NCBI GenBank assembly: GCA_025201375.1
Contig: JAIWZP010000073.1
Coordinates: 60,267 to 124,266 of the forward strand
Reading direction: 5' to 3'
Origin: Gongronella butleri
Taxonomy: Eukaryota > Mucoromycota > Mucoromycetes > Mucorales > Cunninghamellaceae
Length of the DNA stretch: 64,000 nt
The position numbers and the translations under genes were made by a program. The notes beneath the pieces are model-generated. The model saw only the letters and a list, made by a program, of their open reading frames with translations. It was not told the DNA's origin and ran no database searches. Positions 24,243 through 35,473 of the stretch are shown here, piece after piece. Numbering within the stretch: the first letter of the stretch is position 1; each line of letters begins with the position of its first letter.

Positions 24243-24912
24243 TCATGACTGGTGTTCCTGCTCGTCATTGGCAGCAGCATCGTCGAGGGTGTGCGTGTTT
24301 GTGTACAAATCTGGGAAGGATTTCGTGAATTCGGCCGAAAGTAATGATCGAAAGTCCTAGAGAACAAAGAAAAGGATCAATAGGAGCCATTGAGACGCGA
24401 CAATGTGTTCAATTGAGAGGCGATGAAGAGGCAAATAGAGTCAATTTGCACGCGCTTACATCGACAGCTTGGATTTTGCCATTGGTGAATTGATTCTCGC
24501 TTGCCGCGCGGCTGAGGAAAGCCTGTGTAAAGAGCTCGGGGTTGCGTCCAGTCTCGATGTAGCTAAAAAAAAAAAAGAGAGAGTCAGATGCCGAAAAAGA
24601 AAAATGCGCATTTTCACATGCTATCGCTTACTTTATGACCTCTTCAGGGACGAATTCCGTGAGCTGGTCTTTGAGGTGGTCAATGGATTGGAAATGCTCC
24701 AAAATGGCATTGCTAGGGGACGAGACAGGGTGAGTGAACAAGGAAAAAAGAGCAAAATAGAAGCTCGCTTACATCTTGTTCCTGACGTGCTCGTTTGATT
24801 GCGGCTGAAAGTCGTAGACCATGACACTCAGCTCAAAGAGGACCTGCAGGAGATCGTTGAGCTGGTCCTCTATCTGCTGCCTTGGTGATGTGTCAAGCGA
24901 ATCGTGTGGCAT
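24243..24912 (-). CDS. MED10: Mediator complex subunit 10 (Nut2)
   Basis: Subunit of the Mediator middle module, bridging activators and RNA polymerase II in the nucleus. Four exons from ATG 24912-24910 (MPHDSLDTSPRQQIEDQLND). The family pattern is clear: LFELSVMVYDFQPQSNEHV, then LKDQLTEFVPEEVI, then SYIETGRNPELFTQAFLSRA, then ENQFTNGKIQAVDDFRSLLS. About 140 residues, right for MED10. Introns at about 24358-24459, 24564-24630 and 24713-24773. Divergent from NAB2 with 178 bp between start codons, so the two likely share a promoter. Confidence 0.92.
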
Positions 24913-25090
24913 TTTATGGAAAAAGAATAAAAAAAAGAGAGGGACGGCGGAAAGAAAAGCAGCGCAAAAAAAAGAAAAAAAAAAAAGGCCCGTTTTTTTT
25001 TTTGTTTTATAAAAGTCCGCCACTCTCGCTTTGCAATTGTTGTCTCTTTTTCTTCCCGCTCCCTTTTTTTTCTGATTAGCCAGCACAACA

Positions 25091-26871
25091 ATGGACGATC
25101 AACAGTGGATCCAGCTAAAGGTGAGCCTCTTTTTTGGTATGCAAGCAACCCCAGCTCATGCCTCGTTTTTTTATTGTATAGAACGATATTCAAGAAAAGT
25201 GTGTCGCTTATGAATATGTCGAGCAGCACGGTAAAACGCCTCTTTTGCGAGCACGCACGCTCATTCAGGTCACTCAATTCTTTTTTTTTTCTTTTTCTTG
25301 TCTAGACACCTCGCTCAGTGATTTTATCATCAACTTTATCAAGGTCGGCTCCTCTATGGATGCTGTCAATGAGGAATTATTAGCGAGTAAGGCTGCAAAA
25401 CAGCAAATAAGCTCTTTTTCAAAGCAAAAAAGGTCTGTTTCAAGGCAAAAAGTATGTTGACGTTCTCTTTTTTTCCTTTTTTTTCTTTTTTGTTTCTCGC
25501 AGTGATTGGCGATGATTATGGTAAGCGCAAAGGGGTGAAGATGACAAGATGAAGCGATTGACTCACATTTTACCATTTTTTTAATTTTTTATTCGTTTTG
25601 CAGATCAAAATATCACGCCCTGGATCTTTGAGCGCATGGATGAGCTGAAGAACGCGCAAAATGGACACGACGATGTTGCGAATGGCGCGGTGCAGCCTGA
25701 GCAGACTGATCAGCCTGTGGAAGAGCAACCGGTCGTGCAAGAGCAATCAGAGGACGCGCGAGCTGAAGCACAGCAAGCATTGCGAGATTCGCACCGCCGA
25801 TTGACGGCCAACAGGCAACACCGCATGTTTGCGAGCGCGATGGGTGGTCTTGGGCAGCGACCTTCGATTCCTGCGCATCCTCAGCGCCAGGCACGCCTTC
25901 GTTCGCGGTCGCGTTCACCACCGGCCGATCCAGACCGTGCCTACAAGCACCGTCGACGCTCGCCGTCCCCTACACGTCATGATCAACGCGACTATCGCCA
26001 CGAACAGCCGTCCTCTTCGATCTTCTCGCGACTTTCGGATAATGCTGACGAAAACGAGCGTGGTTCATCCGTTTTCGACCGCCTCGGCATCCAAAAGCCC
26101 CCCGCGTCTGCCCACGATGATAATTCGCCTCGAGAGCAACGATTCACGCCCACAAGACGATGCAAATATTGGCCAGCATGCAATCAGGGTGATCAATGCA
26201 CTTTTGCCCATCCCACCACCCTCTGCCCGTAAGCAAAACCTGTTCCTTCTTTCTCTTTTTTCCCTTTTTTCACTCCCAATTGGCTTTCCAATGATCTGAA
26301 CTCTCATTTTTTTTTATTCTTTAATAGTGATTTCCCCAATTGCCCGAAAAAGGACAACGAATGCTTGTTTTTGCATCCTGCGATCCGCCCTGGCCACATG
26401 CCGCAGCTTGCCCAGCAGTATCAGCAGCCTCAATCGGTGCCAAGAGAGCCCAATGGCACGGAGCGCACCATCCCGTGTCGCTTCTTCCCTCATTGCACCA
26501 ACGACAATTGCCCCTTTTTCCATCCACCCGTCCCCGCCGCGCCCGCCGTCCCAACTGGCCCCAAGCGCATCCCCATCCCTTGCAATTTCGGCGACAAGTG
26601 CCTTCGTCCCGATTGCTACTACCTGCATCCCAAGGACAATGACAACCCGGCCGATGTCGTGTGCAGATTCGATGGTGCGTGCTCCCGCCCCAATTGCTTC
26701 TACAAGCATCCCATCCAGGGCAAAAAGATGATGCAGCCGCACGCTGCCCCGCACCGCTCCCTAGTCATCAATCAACAGCACCAACAGTCATCGCGTCTGG
26801 CCGCCGTCGCCGATGACACACAGGTCGAGAAAATGATCGTGGGCGAATCTGCCGATCTCATCAAGCAATAA
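25091..26871 (+). CDS. NAB2: Nuclear poly(A)-binding CCCH zinc-finger protein, Nab2/ZC3H14-type
   Basis: Binds poly(A) and couples 3'-end processing to nuclear export. Start ATG 25091 (MDDQQWIQLK). The N-terminal PWI-like domain is spread over small exons (NDIQEKCVAYEYVEQH, DTSLSDFIINFIKVGSSMDA, then ITPWIFERMDEL). A long Gln/Glu and Arg/Ser linker follows (RLRSRSRSPPADPDRAYKHR). At least five tandem CCCH fingers follow: CKYWPACNQGDQCTFAH, CPDFPNCPKKDNECLFLH across an intron, CRFFPHCTNDNCPFFH, CNFGDKCLRPDCYYLH and CRFDGACSRPNCFYKH. This spacing is typical of Nab2/ZC3H14. No RGG box is obvious. Six exons with small first exons. Confidence 0.9.
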
Positions 26872-27418
26872 CTCTTCCCATTCCCCTACCCCCCCCTTTG
26901 TACATAATTATGAATAAAAGACCATCCTCGTCGTATTGATTAGAGCCCACCCTTTTGCTTTATTGGTTCATCTTATTCTTAATTTTTTTGCCATCCTGGA
27001 GCGCTTTGCTCTTTAATGGTGCGTTTGACGCGTCCCTTGGCACGTGTTTAACACGCTTTTGACGCGCTTGACACACCTTTGGCAATGTCGCGTACAAAAG
27101 CTGCGTAATCCGTCTGTGATTCGAAAAATATCACGTCGCACGATAATGGGCTGTTTTTATGCTCACAATTTCACCCCAACAAAAATGGAAAACCAATGCT
27201 TTATACACTTTAAGCATGGAAAGGAGGTGCCTCTATGGAAAAAAGGGGCAATCATTGACAAAATGACTTTTTTTACCATGATCGAGGCGCTCATTTTTCA
27301 CGACCCATTCCGTGCAGAATGTTATTTTCTCCGCTCCGCCCAGCACCGCGTCACAACGCGTGCACGCGCATAAATCGGCCTCAATTCCTCTGCGTTTCCG
27401 ATTCCTTGGCTTTCACTT
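26872..27418. other. Intergenic downstream of NAB2
   Basis: Holds the NAB2 3' region (AATAAA-like AATAAAAG at about 26913) and repeat-like ACGCGT/ACGCGC words around 27030-27080. No gene supported. Confidence 0.4.
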
Positions 27419-27489
27419 GTATAAAAGGCGCGTCAGACCGTTCTAGTATTGAGACCGAGCGGCACTCTTTGTTTTATTGACGAGCAATA
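27419..27489 (+). promoter_or_regulatory. TATA-box promoter of the broken FkbM gene
   Basis: TATAAAAGGCGCGTC begins at about 27420, about 70 bp before the ATG at 27489. It looks like an intact core promoter in front of a coding region that is no longer intact. Confidence 0.45.
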
Positions 27490-28149
27490 TGACCATTGTA
27501 CCAGCTCAAAAGCATGTTTTGGTCTTGGCGATTGTAGCTACGCTACTGATCGCTATTGATGATGCTAGTTTTAGTCCATCGTGACCGACCGCCACGCCGG
27601 AAGCCTTCTATGGAGGAGACGCGCTCGGTGGCGGCACGTTAAGCCAACGCGGCAAAGACGGCTGCTAGGACATTTGGCATTTGAAGGCTGGCCTGTTTTT
27701 AACGAGCCATTATTGCGCAAGCTTGCAGACTCCATCGGCAAAAAACAGCATCGACTGCACTTGATGACCGAGTCTGTGATTAACACGTAGGACGGCACTG
27801 CGAAATTCTATCTCGACACGGTCAACAAGCACAAAAGTTTTGGGGGCAGCTCTCTCACAAGATTCATCCCGATATTGTCCATAGCAACTTGACAAATGTG
27901 GCCGCTAAATCGTACAATCTCGCTCGGCTCCTGATGGAAACTTACAGCATTGAGGACTACGTGATTGTAAAAATGGATGCCGAAGGCGCCGAACATGACT
28001 TGATCCCCCACTTGATCTAGGCCGGCGCAATCAAATACGTGGACGAACTGGCCATTGAATGGCACAAGTTTTTCGAGCCAATGGCTGGAACAGACAAGTT
28101 ATACAGCTGGTTGTTACAGCGACATTTTAATGTCACCTTGATGAATTGA
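27489..28149 (+). pseudogene. Broken FkbM-family methyltransferase-like gene
   Basis: The ATG at 27489 starts a hydrophobic signal-anchor-like segment (HVLVLAIVATLLIAIDD) that ends in a stop. Downstream, in another frame, are AFEGWPVFNEPLLRKLADSI, a stop at about 27789, then DGTAKFYLDTVNKHKSFGGS, typical of FkbM methyltransferases. A frameshift leads to NLARLLMETYSIEDYVIVKM and DAEGAEHDLIPHL, a stop at about 28018, then GAIKYVDELAIEWHKFFEPM. Several stops and at least two frame changes, plus a missing Rossmann glycine-rich start, make it a decayed gene. Such proteins methylate sugars or small molecules, but no function is expected here. Confidence 0.75.
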
Positions 28150-30120
28150 ACATATCATGTGATTACTAGAAAAATGTACAAATACAACAAGAATTTGATC
28201 AAATACAATGACCTGTACGTCCCTTTTACTTTTAGCGCATTAAAAATCACCCTATTTTCCGGGACAGTTCGTTAACATTTTGTGACTAAATGGGACCAAA
28301 ACGCGAAAAATATCAAAAACGTGAGCATGACATTTTTTTAATCGAGCATCAAATGCTGCTCGGTAGTTTCAAATTGCTTGCGCGGTTCGAACGAGCTCTT
28401 TGTCCAAGCATTCGAATCACTCTAGCTTTAGTAATCTTGAATTGTCGGCACTTAGCAGTTTTGGTGCCTCATTTGCTACAAAATGCTTGGCCTAACATGC
28501 ACTTTTATTATTATATCAGAATGATATGGGTGCTTATTAGTCACGTGTGGAGCAATGCAACTGGTTCATCATCGATGGAAGAATTATTAATCGCGCTATT
28601 GGAGTGTTTTTTACGTGTTTTGACCGTTCGTCAATGGCATTTACAACCTGAAAGCATGTTTACGCTTTATAGCAACGAATTCAATGTTTTCGCGTTCAAA
28701 TGAGCTCATTCTTGGGTCGCTAGGGCCACTGGATGGCATGCAATGACGATTTTCAAAACTGGCGAATTTTCCAAGGGGTCCAGTCATGGAGTTAAAAAAT
28801 GGAAAACCAAGGTCCTCAGATCGCCGCTCCATTCAACCACATGGTAAGCGACTTTCATTTACCGAGGAAAACGAGATAAAGCCAGGAGTCCATGGGCTAG
28901 TTTCGGCGCAAAACGCGTTTTCGGTCTTATTTTCGGCTCAAGGTCATCTCATTGAAAATTACCTGTTTCTCGACGAAATAAACATCATCAGAAAGAACGT
29001 GGCTCGCTGCATACGTGGATATTGGTGATCTGTGAAAAAGTCATCTTTTTTGTCGTTTTTGACACGGTTTGAACATCATAGGTAGTTTTCGACGCGTCGT
29101 TAACCGCGTCAGTCTTCGAGTAACACGCGCCTGCTGCAATAAGATTCATGCACCTGGCATGTCTCTTGCTACAGGACGCGTCAGCGCAGCCCTATGAGTG
29201 AGTTACCCCGTGCAATTCGCTTTTAAAATTAAATATAAAATCGCGAATTGCTCGACAACCAACAGATTGGTCTCACTCTTTTTTGGTGTTTTTGGTTGTT
29301 TCTGCAAGCAAGTTCCACTTGTGTGCTAGTTTGGCATGATTCTGCGAACCCATTTTTTCAATTTTGGTTTTGGAGCCTTGCCACGTCTAAATTTTGAATC
29401 CGGTCTAGCATATCCAAATGGCAGGCAACAAATGCAAAGCGCGTCCCTCCAAGGGTTTCTGGGATACAATTTATCATCAAGATGCGTCTTGGGGCGTCGC
29501 AATGCCTGGCTGGGAGTGAAATAGTTGATTTTCCCTGAAAATGGGCGGTCAATAAGCATCTCTTCACAAGTTACTTTAAATGGCACCGGCGCTTGATCAT
29601 TTGACGTACGACGCAAGAAGAGCTTTGAACTATGGTGTTTCTTGGACCTTGAATTGTCCTGCAACGCCAAAAAAAATCGCGAATTGTCGTTTTTAAATGC
29701 ATTTTGACGCATTGTCCATTTATTGCTAGAGCCGAATCATGTCAAACTTGCTGCATATATTTTTGGGCGTCTGCTAATCATTATCAATGCAATAAAAAGA
29801 AATTGCTTTGTTGGACTTGAATAAAATTACACTTCAATTTATTTGCGTGTGCCAAACCCACGTTCCGTAGCATCTCTCGAGTAAAACGTGGTAATTAAAT
29901 CAGCTCAACTTGTCACGCTTCATCTAGACAGTTTAGTTTTTCATTTTGGAGCAGCTGGGAAAAAAAGTGTCTGGGTAACAAAGTAAAACAGACGAAAAAA
30001 GCGGCTTTAAAATCATTTTTTAAAGCAGATGCGTCTCGCGAGAGCGACTGCTAGATTCACACTTGTCATTCTGATCAAAAGAGCTCGTGGCTCCATACAT
30101 TTAGAGTAAAAAGGTAAACT
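28150..30120. other. Intergenic with dispersed repeat copy
   Basis: Contains repeat family copy A (separate entry). 28150-28640 and 29600-30120 show no recognisable gene. Reading frames there are short, and their codon use does not look coding. Confidence 0.5.
28640..29590 (+). repeat. Dispersed repeat, copy A
   Basis: Aligns by eye over about 0.7-0.9 kb with 48560-49450 (same direction) and 41850-42560 (opposite). Shared anchors include TTTTCCAAGGGG, GGTCCTCAGAT, a cluster CGACGCGT then AACCGCGTCA, GGACGCGTCAGCG, and GTGATTCTGCGAACC or its variants. No ORF is conserved between copies. Copy divergence is considerable (roughly a third of positions), so it is old. Confidence 0.75.
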
Positions 30121-30124
30121 CGCT

Positions 30125-30560
30125 TTGCAATCCTTGCAATATCCCCAAAATCGCGTTTTTAGCAAGTATTATCGGGTCCAAATGGCCAATGGTTTGAAAT
30201 TTTACACGCGCTCCAGTGCTACCGCCTCTGCAGCCGGTGCATCACTTTCAAAGCGATCGGTCGGCAGAACAAATTTCGGCTTGGACGACGGATGTTTAGC
30301 AATTGAAATCGAATTGTATGGACAAAGGAAAAAAGGCATTGCTTCTTGGTCTTTTTTTTTTTTCTTCCTCACAATTTGCGCATTGCCACCCTTGTGTTTA
30401 GGTTTGCGTGCAACGCTCAGGGCGGTGAGAACGGAGGGGCGCAGCCTTTTAAAGCTTGTTGAACAGGTTTCCCGACTGTGGGGCAGTGGGGCCAATGGGA
30501 AGCCAAATGTACAGCGCGGGATCATGCTTTTGCTGAAAAAGTCCGCTCAGATCAGGTGGT
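30125..30560 (+). other. Possible upstream exons of the PKA gene
   Basis: An open stretch (YYRVQMANGLKFYTRSS..., then after a possible AG at about 30402, LRATLRAVRTEGRSLLKLVE) ends near a GTGGTA at about 30556. That could splice to the TTAG at about 30630. I do not recognise a domain. It may be 5' coding or UTR of the kinase gene or a separate small gene. Confidence 0.3.
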
Positions 30561-30633
30561 ATATTGAGATTTTCCATTGTTTTGATTCTCTCCCCTTTTC
30601 TTTACGATTTTTTGTTTTATTTCCTTAGTTTTG

Positions 30634-32216
30634 ATGACCCGAGACTCGTCGTGCTCTACTCACTTGTCTATGCTTGCGTCTTCTTCTGGTGATATTGTTG
30701 CGCCGACGCCCATCGCACCCAGTATCACGATCCTGGAGGCGGCTGATCAGAGTAAAACTGCCCCTTTTTTTTTTTGTTTCTCCCCTCTTTCCTCGGAACA
30801 CAAGAACGAACGCTGTCTCTGTCCTTTCTTCTTTGCCTTTTTTCGCCCTTTTTCGTCTTTTAGCAGCTCACATTGTGTTCTTTTTTGTTTTAAAGGCGTT
30901 GAAACATTGGTTCGTCCTTTATCACCTTGTTCGTCGTCTTCGCCGTCGTCGCCGCGGAGGAAGAGCAGTCTGCAAAGCCCGTCTCCGCGGCGGTCATTTG
31001 CGACCCGTGACCTGCGCAAGAAGCTGCAGCAAATGGCAATGACGCCGGCGGCGTGCGGGCAGGGACTTGGCCAAAAGGAGGGCAAATTGTCGTTGCAGGA
31101 TTTCTCCGTGGAAAAGATGGTGGGTCGCGGCATGTTTGGGCGCGTGCATCTCGCACAGAGCCACCTGGATGGCCGCTTTTACGCCATCAAGGCTCTCATT
31201 AAGCGCAAGCTCGTCACACAGCGCCAAATCGACTCTGCAAACAACGAACGCGCCATTCTGCGCGCCATCGATCACCCTTTTGTCGTCAAGCTTCACGATA
31301 CCTTCCAGGACGACCAATCCGTCTTTTTCGTCATGGATTATGTCCCCGGCGGCGAACTTTTCCGCTTACTGCGGCGCAACAAGGTAAATTTGTCAAAATT
31401 GGGGACAAAATGAGGGCAAAATCAAGCCATTTGTACTTAGAAAAAACAAATGATAAGTGGGGCAAAGGAGCAATTCGTCGAAAAAAAAAAAACCAGGGCG
31501 CTCACTCTTTTTAAAATCCACTTTAGCGCTTTTCCGAGCCCGCAGCGCGCTTTTATGCCGCGGAGGTGATGCTTGCTATTGACTATTTGCACTCCTTTCG
31601 CATTGTGTACCGGGACATCAAGCCCGAGAACATTTTGCTGGACGCACACGGGCACGTCAAGCTCGCAGACTTTGGCTTTGCCAAGCGATTGGATGACGAC
31701 GCGCAATGCACGACGGTGTGCGGCACACCTGATTATGTGGCGCCCGAGATTATCCGTGCGACGGGCTATGGGACAGCCGTCGACTGGTGGTCGTTTGGCG
31801 TGCTGATCTACGAATTGACCGTGGGCAAGGCGCCGTTCCACGCGGACAATCCCGTTGATATGTACGAGAAGATCCTCCAGGGCAATGTTCGCTACCAGTT
31901 ATACCAATCGGAAGAGCTCGTCGACCTCCTGAAGCACCTGCTCGAGACAGACCCCGACAAGAGGTACGGCAATCTGCCCAATGGCGTCCAGGACATCAAG
32001 GATCATCGCTTTTTTGTCAAACTCGACTTTGAAAAGGTCCAAGACCGCCACGTCAAACCGCCTTACATCCCAGACATCACATCCCCTGGAGACAGCTCTT
32101 GCTTCATCAATTACTCGGAGCCCAATACCCCTTATGGCTCCATCCACGGCACCGACGACGAAGATGACTGGGATTCACCGGCTCGCTCGCCAATTGATCC
32201 CTTTGCTGATTTCTAG
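30634..32216 (+). CDS. PKAC: cAMP-dependent protein kinase catalytic subunit (AGC kinase)
   Basis: Full Ser/Thr kinase domain with AGC features: Gly-loop GRGMFGRVHLA, catalytic Lys in FYAIKALIKRK, HRD equivalent YRDIKPENIL, DFGFAK, and activation loop CTTVCGTPDYVAPE, where the Thr equivalent to PKA Thr197 is kept. Then VDWWSFGVLIYELTVGKAPF. The AGC tail ends DPFADF, i.e. FxxF at the very C-terminus, as in PKA rather than PKB/PKC. The N-terminus (about 150 residues, Ser/Pro-rich with PRRKSS and PRRSF sites) is a fungal-style extension. Exons 30634-30751, about 30895-31383 and 31527-32216. ATG 30634 lies just after an AG, so translation could begin further upstream. Expected to pair with a regulatory subunit in cytosol and nucleus. 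Confidence 0.9.
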
Positions 32217-32660
32217 ATCGCATCTTTTTTTTTCAGTCTCTTTCTCTAGTTTTTAGTCTTGCACTCTGCCCTTTTTGCATGCTCTTTCTCGCACTTCTTT
32301 GTCCTTCATCTCATTGTACCTATACTAAAGTTTACACGATACCTTTTTTCATCCCAAAGGAAAACGACGTCTCTTTTTTTGACAGGCTCTTTGGCGGGAT
32401 TGGGTTGCCGTGTCATTGCCAATTGGCTGCATTCGCGGCCCGAGAGCTCCTCGGGATAAAGGGGGTGCTTAGCCTGGTGGATGCATGATGATGACAGACT
32501 GACACGGATGTCTCACCATAGGGTGCACGTGGTCGACCAAAAAAATCATCATCGTGCCGCGTGCTACGCAACAACAATTGGACGAGTGCCGTCATGGCAC
32601 TTTTTTTTTTTTTTGTTGTTGTTGCTCTTTGTTGTGTTTCTCGTCCGACGCGCGGTGATC
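32217..32660. other. Intergenic downstream of the kinase gene
   Basis: Presumed kinase 3' region and spacer. No gene supported. A run of about 15 T lies at 32600-32614. Confidence 0.4.
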
Positions 32661-33040
32661 ATGGTGCGACCGATGAGCGCATTGCACCGACTCGCTGGGG
32701 CGACCATGCAGACGGTGCAAAGGGCTAGGCTTTCCGCGAACCAATGGCTGGACAATAATCAAAAAGCAATGCGTTCTGCTTCACCCCTTTTTTTTCTGAG
32801 GTTTCCAAATACAGGAATTCTGTTTGTCACTTTTAGCTGATTTAGCGACTGATAAGAACGTGCTGATGCTGGCGGCTTTCATTTTGGCGGGCTTGTCGGA
32901 TGAACTCCGTGCACGCCAAATGAAACAAAACAAGGTTAGGTCCATCGGCGTGTCAATTGCCAAACCAGGGCCGCTCATTACCATTTTTTCAGCTGTTGCC
33001 CAGATTTTCCCGGGAATTTCCTTTGACAGCTGGATCAGGT
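32661..33040 (+). CDS. Possible small protein with one hydrophobic segment
   Basis: ATG 32661 opens MVRPMSALHRLAGATMQTVQ, basic and amphipathic and so like a mitochondrial presequence. A T-rich intron ending in TTTTAG at about 32836 leads to DLATDKNVLMLAAFILAGLS and DELRARQMKQNK. The frame stays open to about 33036, where a GTGCGC donor is possible. No donor for the first intron is clear, and I do not recognise the family. Listed because codon use looks coding in both segments. Confidence 0.28.
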
Positions 33041-33883
33041 GCGCACATGCAACCCATGCATGCATAAAAATAACGAGAAAAAAAACGGCCCTCCCGTTTT
33101 CGTCAATGATCATGGTCAAGACCACGTCGTCATCCAAGCACATGGACGTGTTGTTGCAAAGAAAAAAAAAGCAATTCTGCTTGGCCCTTTTTTTTTTTTT
33201 TGCATGTTGGGGATTGGTCAAGTTGCTGGCCAGAAGGTCAGAACGCCTTGAAATTTTTTTTCTGAGTTGGCTTTATCACGCAATCAATCAGTGCGTGTTT
33301 AAGGCACCGCTCGCTCTCTTCAGGGACGCTAGAGGTGATGGCCGCCAAGATAATCTCGACGTGCGCGCCCCCCTGCCACCCTCGTCACCCCCACCTTTGC
33401 ATCTGATCATGGAGAAGCACTGTAAGACAAAGCGACAGGAGAAACAATGGCAACGTGGGGTAAAGAGGGGAAGAGGGGAAGCCGAGGAAAAACAAAAAAA
33501 AACTCCATCCTTGCCGTCACCTACGCTCCTGAGAAGCAAATAGGCGACGTGCGTGAATACTTTTTTACTTTTTCATGCAACCTTGTTTTTCCCACTTTTG
33601 CCCTTTGCTTAAGGCCATTTTTTTTTACATGTCCCCGAGTCATCGAGTCCCATTGCTCTCTCATTGGATGGCCACATCTGGAAAAAAGTTGAATGACGTT
33701 GAACCGTGCCTTGGAAAAAAGGGCAAAGGCTAAACAGCGCTGGCCGAATGGGGGGATTTGTCTCGCGGCATTGAAGCCGCGACACTTTTTTTTTTCAAAG
33801 AGGGGGGTGGAGGCATCCCCAATTTTTTTTCTCTTTCTTTCCCCTCTTTTTTTTATTTTTATTTTTTATTTTTATCATATATC
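33041..33883. other. Upstream region of the sugar transporter, no gene supported
   Basis: Rich in A and T runs (33184-33201, 33788-33796, 33848-33878). It should contain the transporter promoter. The last 40 bp before its ATG are almost all T with a few A and C. Confidence 0.4.
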
Positions 33884-35473
33884 ATGACCGGCATTGACTC
33901 TCGCACGGCGGCCCTGAGGCCATTTGTCATTTTTTGCGCGTGCATTGCGTCGCTTGGTGCAATGAACAATGGTTTCAACACCAGCGCACTCAACATTCCC
34001 GGTGATTATGTCAAATCGTGCCCTGGTGTGCCCGAGGGCGTTGTCACTTATTATCCGAACTCGAGCTTGCCCGAGTGTATCCCCATGGACTCGTGGATCT
34101 GGTATGAAATGGACAAAAAAAAAAAAAAAGACACATCCAATGACTGACATTTTTGTTTAATCATTTATAGGGGTGTTGCCACGGGTATGTTTGCCGTCGG
34201 GGGTCTGATTGGCGCCATGATGTCGGGCTCTCTTGCGAGCAAGTTTGGTCGCCGTGACAGCATGCTCATGATGAATGTGACGTTCTTCATTGGTGCCGTT
34301 CTCTTGTCAACGTCGACGACGAGCGCGCAATTCGCGATTGGCCGCATCTTTTGTGGTATTGGCGCCGGCTTCATGACCGTCGTTGTTTCCTTGTATATTA
34401 CCGAGATTTCGCCCCCCAACCACCGCGGTGCGCTGGGAACGCTGCTTCAATTGTTTGTCACTGTTGGTATTCTGCTCATTGAGTGCATTGGCCTTGGTCT
34501 GTCGTCGTCCTGGGGCTGGCGCGTGGTGTGCGTGATGACGGTTGGCCCTGCGATCATCCAGATGGTTGCCCTTCCCTTTTTGCCTCGCTCCCCTCGCTGG
34601 TTGATCCTGAAGAACCGCGTCGACGAGGCGCGCGCCGAGCTGTTGCGCGTGCGCAATGGCGACATTGAAGATGAATTCAACGACATGTTGGTGTCGCTGA
34701 TCCAAGGCTATGATGTGGATGCGTCCAAGAAGAAGCAAGAGCAAGGTGGCGACGAGCACGACTCTGTCACGGGCATGGACGCTGGTGCGGCGCCCGTGGC
34801 GGCCAACAAGAGCATCTCCATCAAGCAATTGCTGTCTGTGCCTGTGTTGCGCAGCCTGTTGATCAAGATGATGATTGTGCACATGGCTGGCCAATTGACC
34901 GGTATCAACGCCATCATGTATTACTCGACGAGCATCTTCCAAACCTCCTTTGGCGACCAGGCTCAATATGTGACCGTCGGTGTCGCGGCCCTGAACGTGG
35001 TGTTGACCGTCATTTCTCTGGGCCTGATTGACCGTCTTGGCCGCAAGATGCTGCTGCTCATCTCGGCCGCCGGCATGTGTATCTTTAGTGTCTTGATGAC
35101 CATCGGTCTCAAATATGCCATTTCGCCGCTCCAAGTCGTCTGTGTCATGATGTTTGTCGCCTCGTATGCCATTGGTCTCGGTGTCATTCCCTTTGTCATC
35201 ACAAGCGAAGTCTTCCCGTCGTACGCCGTCGGCACCATGAGCTCCATCGCGCTCGCTATCAACTGGCTCTGCAACTTCATCATTGGTCTCATCTTCCCCA
35301 CCTTGCAACAAGCCTGCGGCCCCTATGTCTTCCTCATCTTTGCCGGCATCACCTTTGTCGTCTTCATCTTCTTCTTCATTTTCATCAAGGAAACTCGCCG
35401 CAAGTCCATCGAGGAGCTCGGCCGACTCTTTGGCTGGTACGATCTCGACGTCAACGAGATTATTGGCAAGTAA
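33884..35473 (+). CDS. Sugar transporter, major facilitator superfamily (sugar porter)
   Basis: Plasma-membrane hexose-type porter with 12 predicted helices. Exon 1 33884-34101, exon 2 34171-35473 (stop TAA). Sugar-porter marks: the first helix with NNGFNTSALN, the GRR of loop 2-3 (KFGRRDSMLMM), FAIGRIFCGIGAGF, LYITEISPPNHRGALG (PESPR-family E-x-x-P-x-x-R-G), FLPRSPRWLI in place of PESPRWL, QLTGINAIMYYSTSIF in helix 7, LIDRLGRKMLLLIS, FVITSEVFPSYAVG and a final KETRRKSIEEL. About 506 residues. The central loop carries a charged Lys/Gln/Glu insert. Substrate specificity is not readable. The intron is 69 bp and has a run of 15 A. Confidence 0.92.

Noticed and set aside
27044..27373. 109-residue plus-strand frame downstream of NAB2
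   Set aside because: No motif, codon use unlike the neighbours, and it overlaps repeat-like ACGCGT-rich DNA.
28290..28703. 137-residue plus-strand frame before repeat copy A
   Set aside because: Not conserved in the other repeat copies, no domain, and runs into the repeat.
34307..35311. 334-residue minus-strand frame
   Set aside because: It is the antisense shadow of the sugar-transporter exon. The plus-strand frame has clear MFS motifs.
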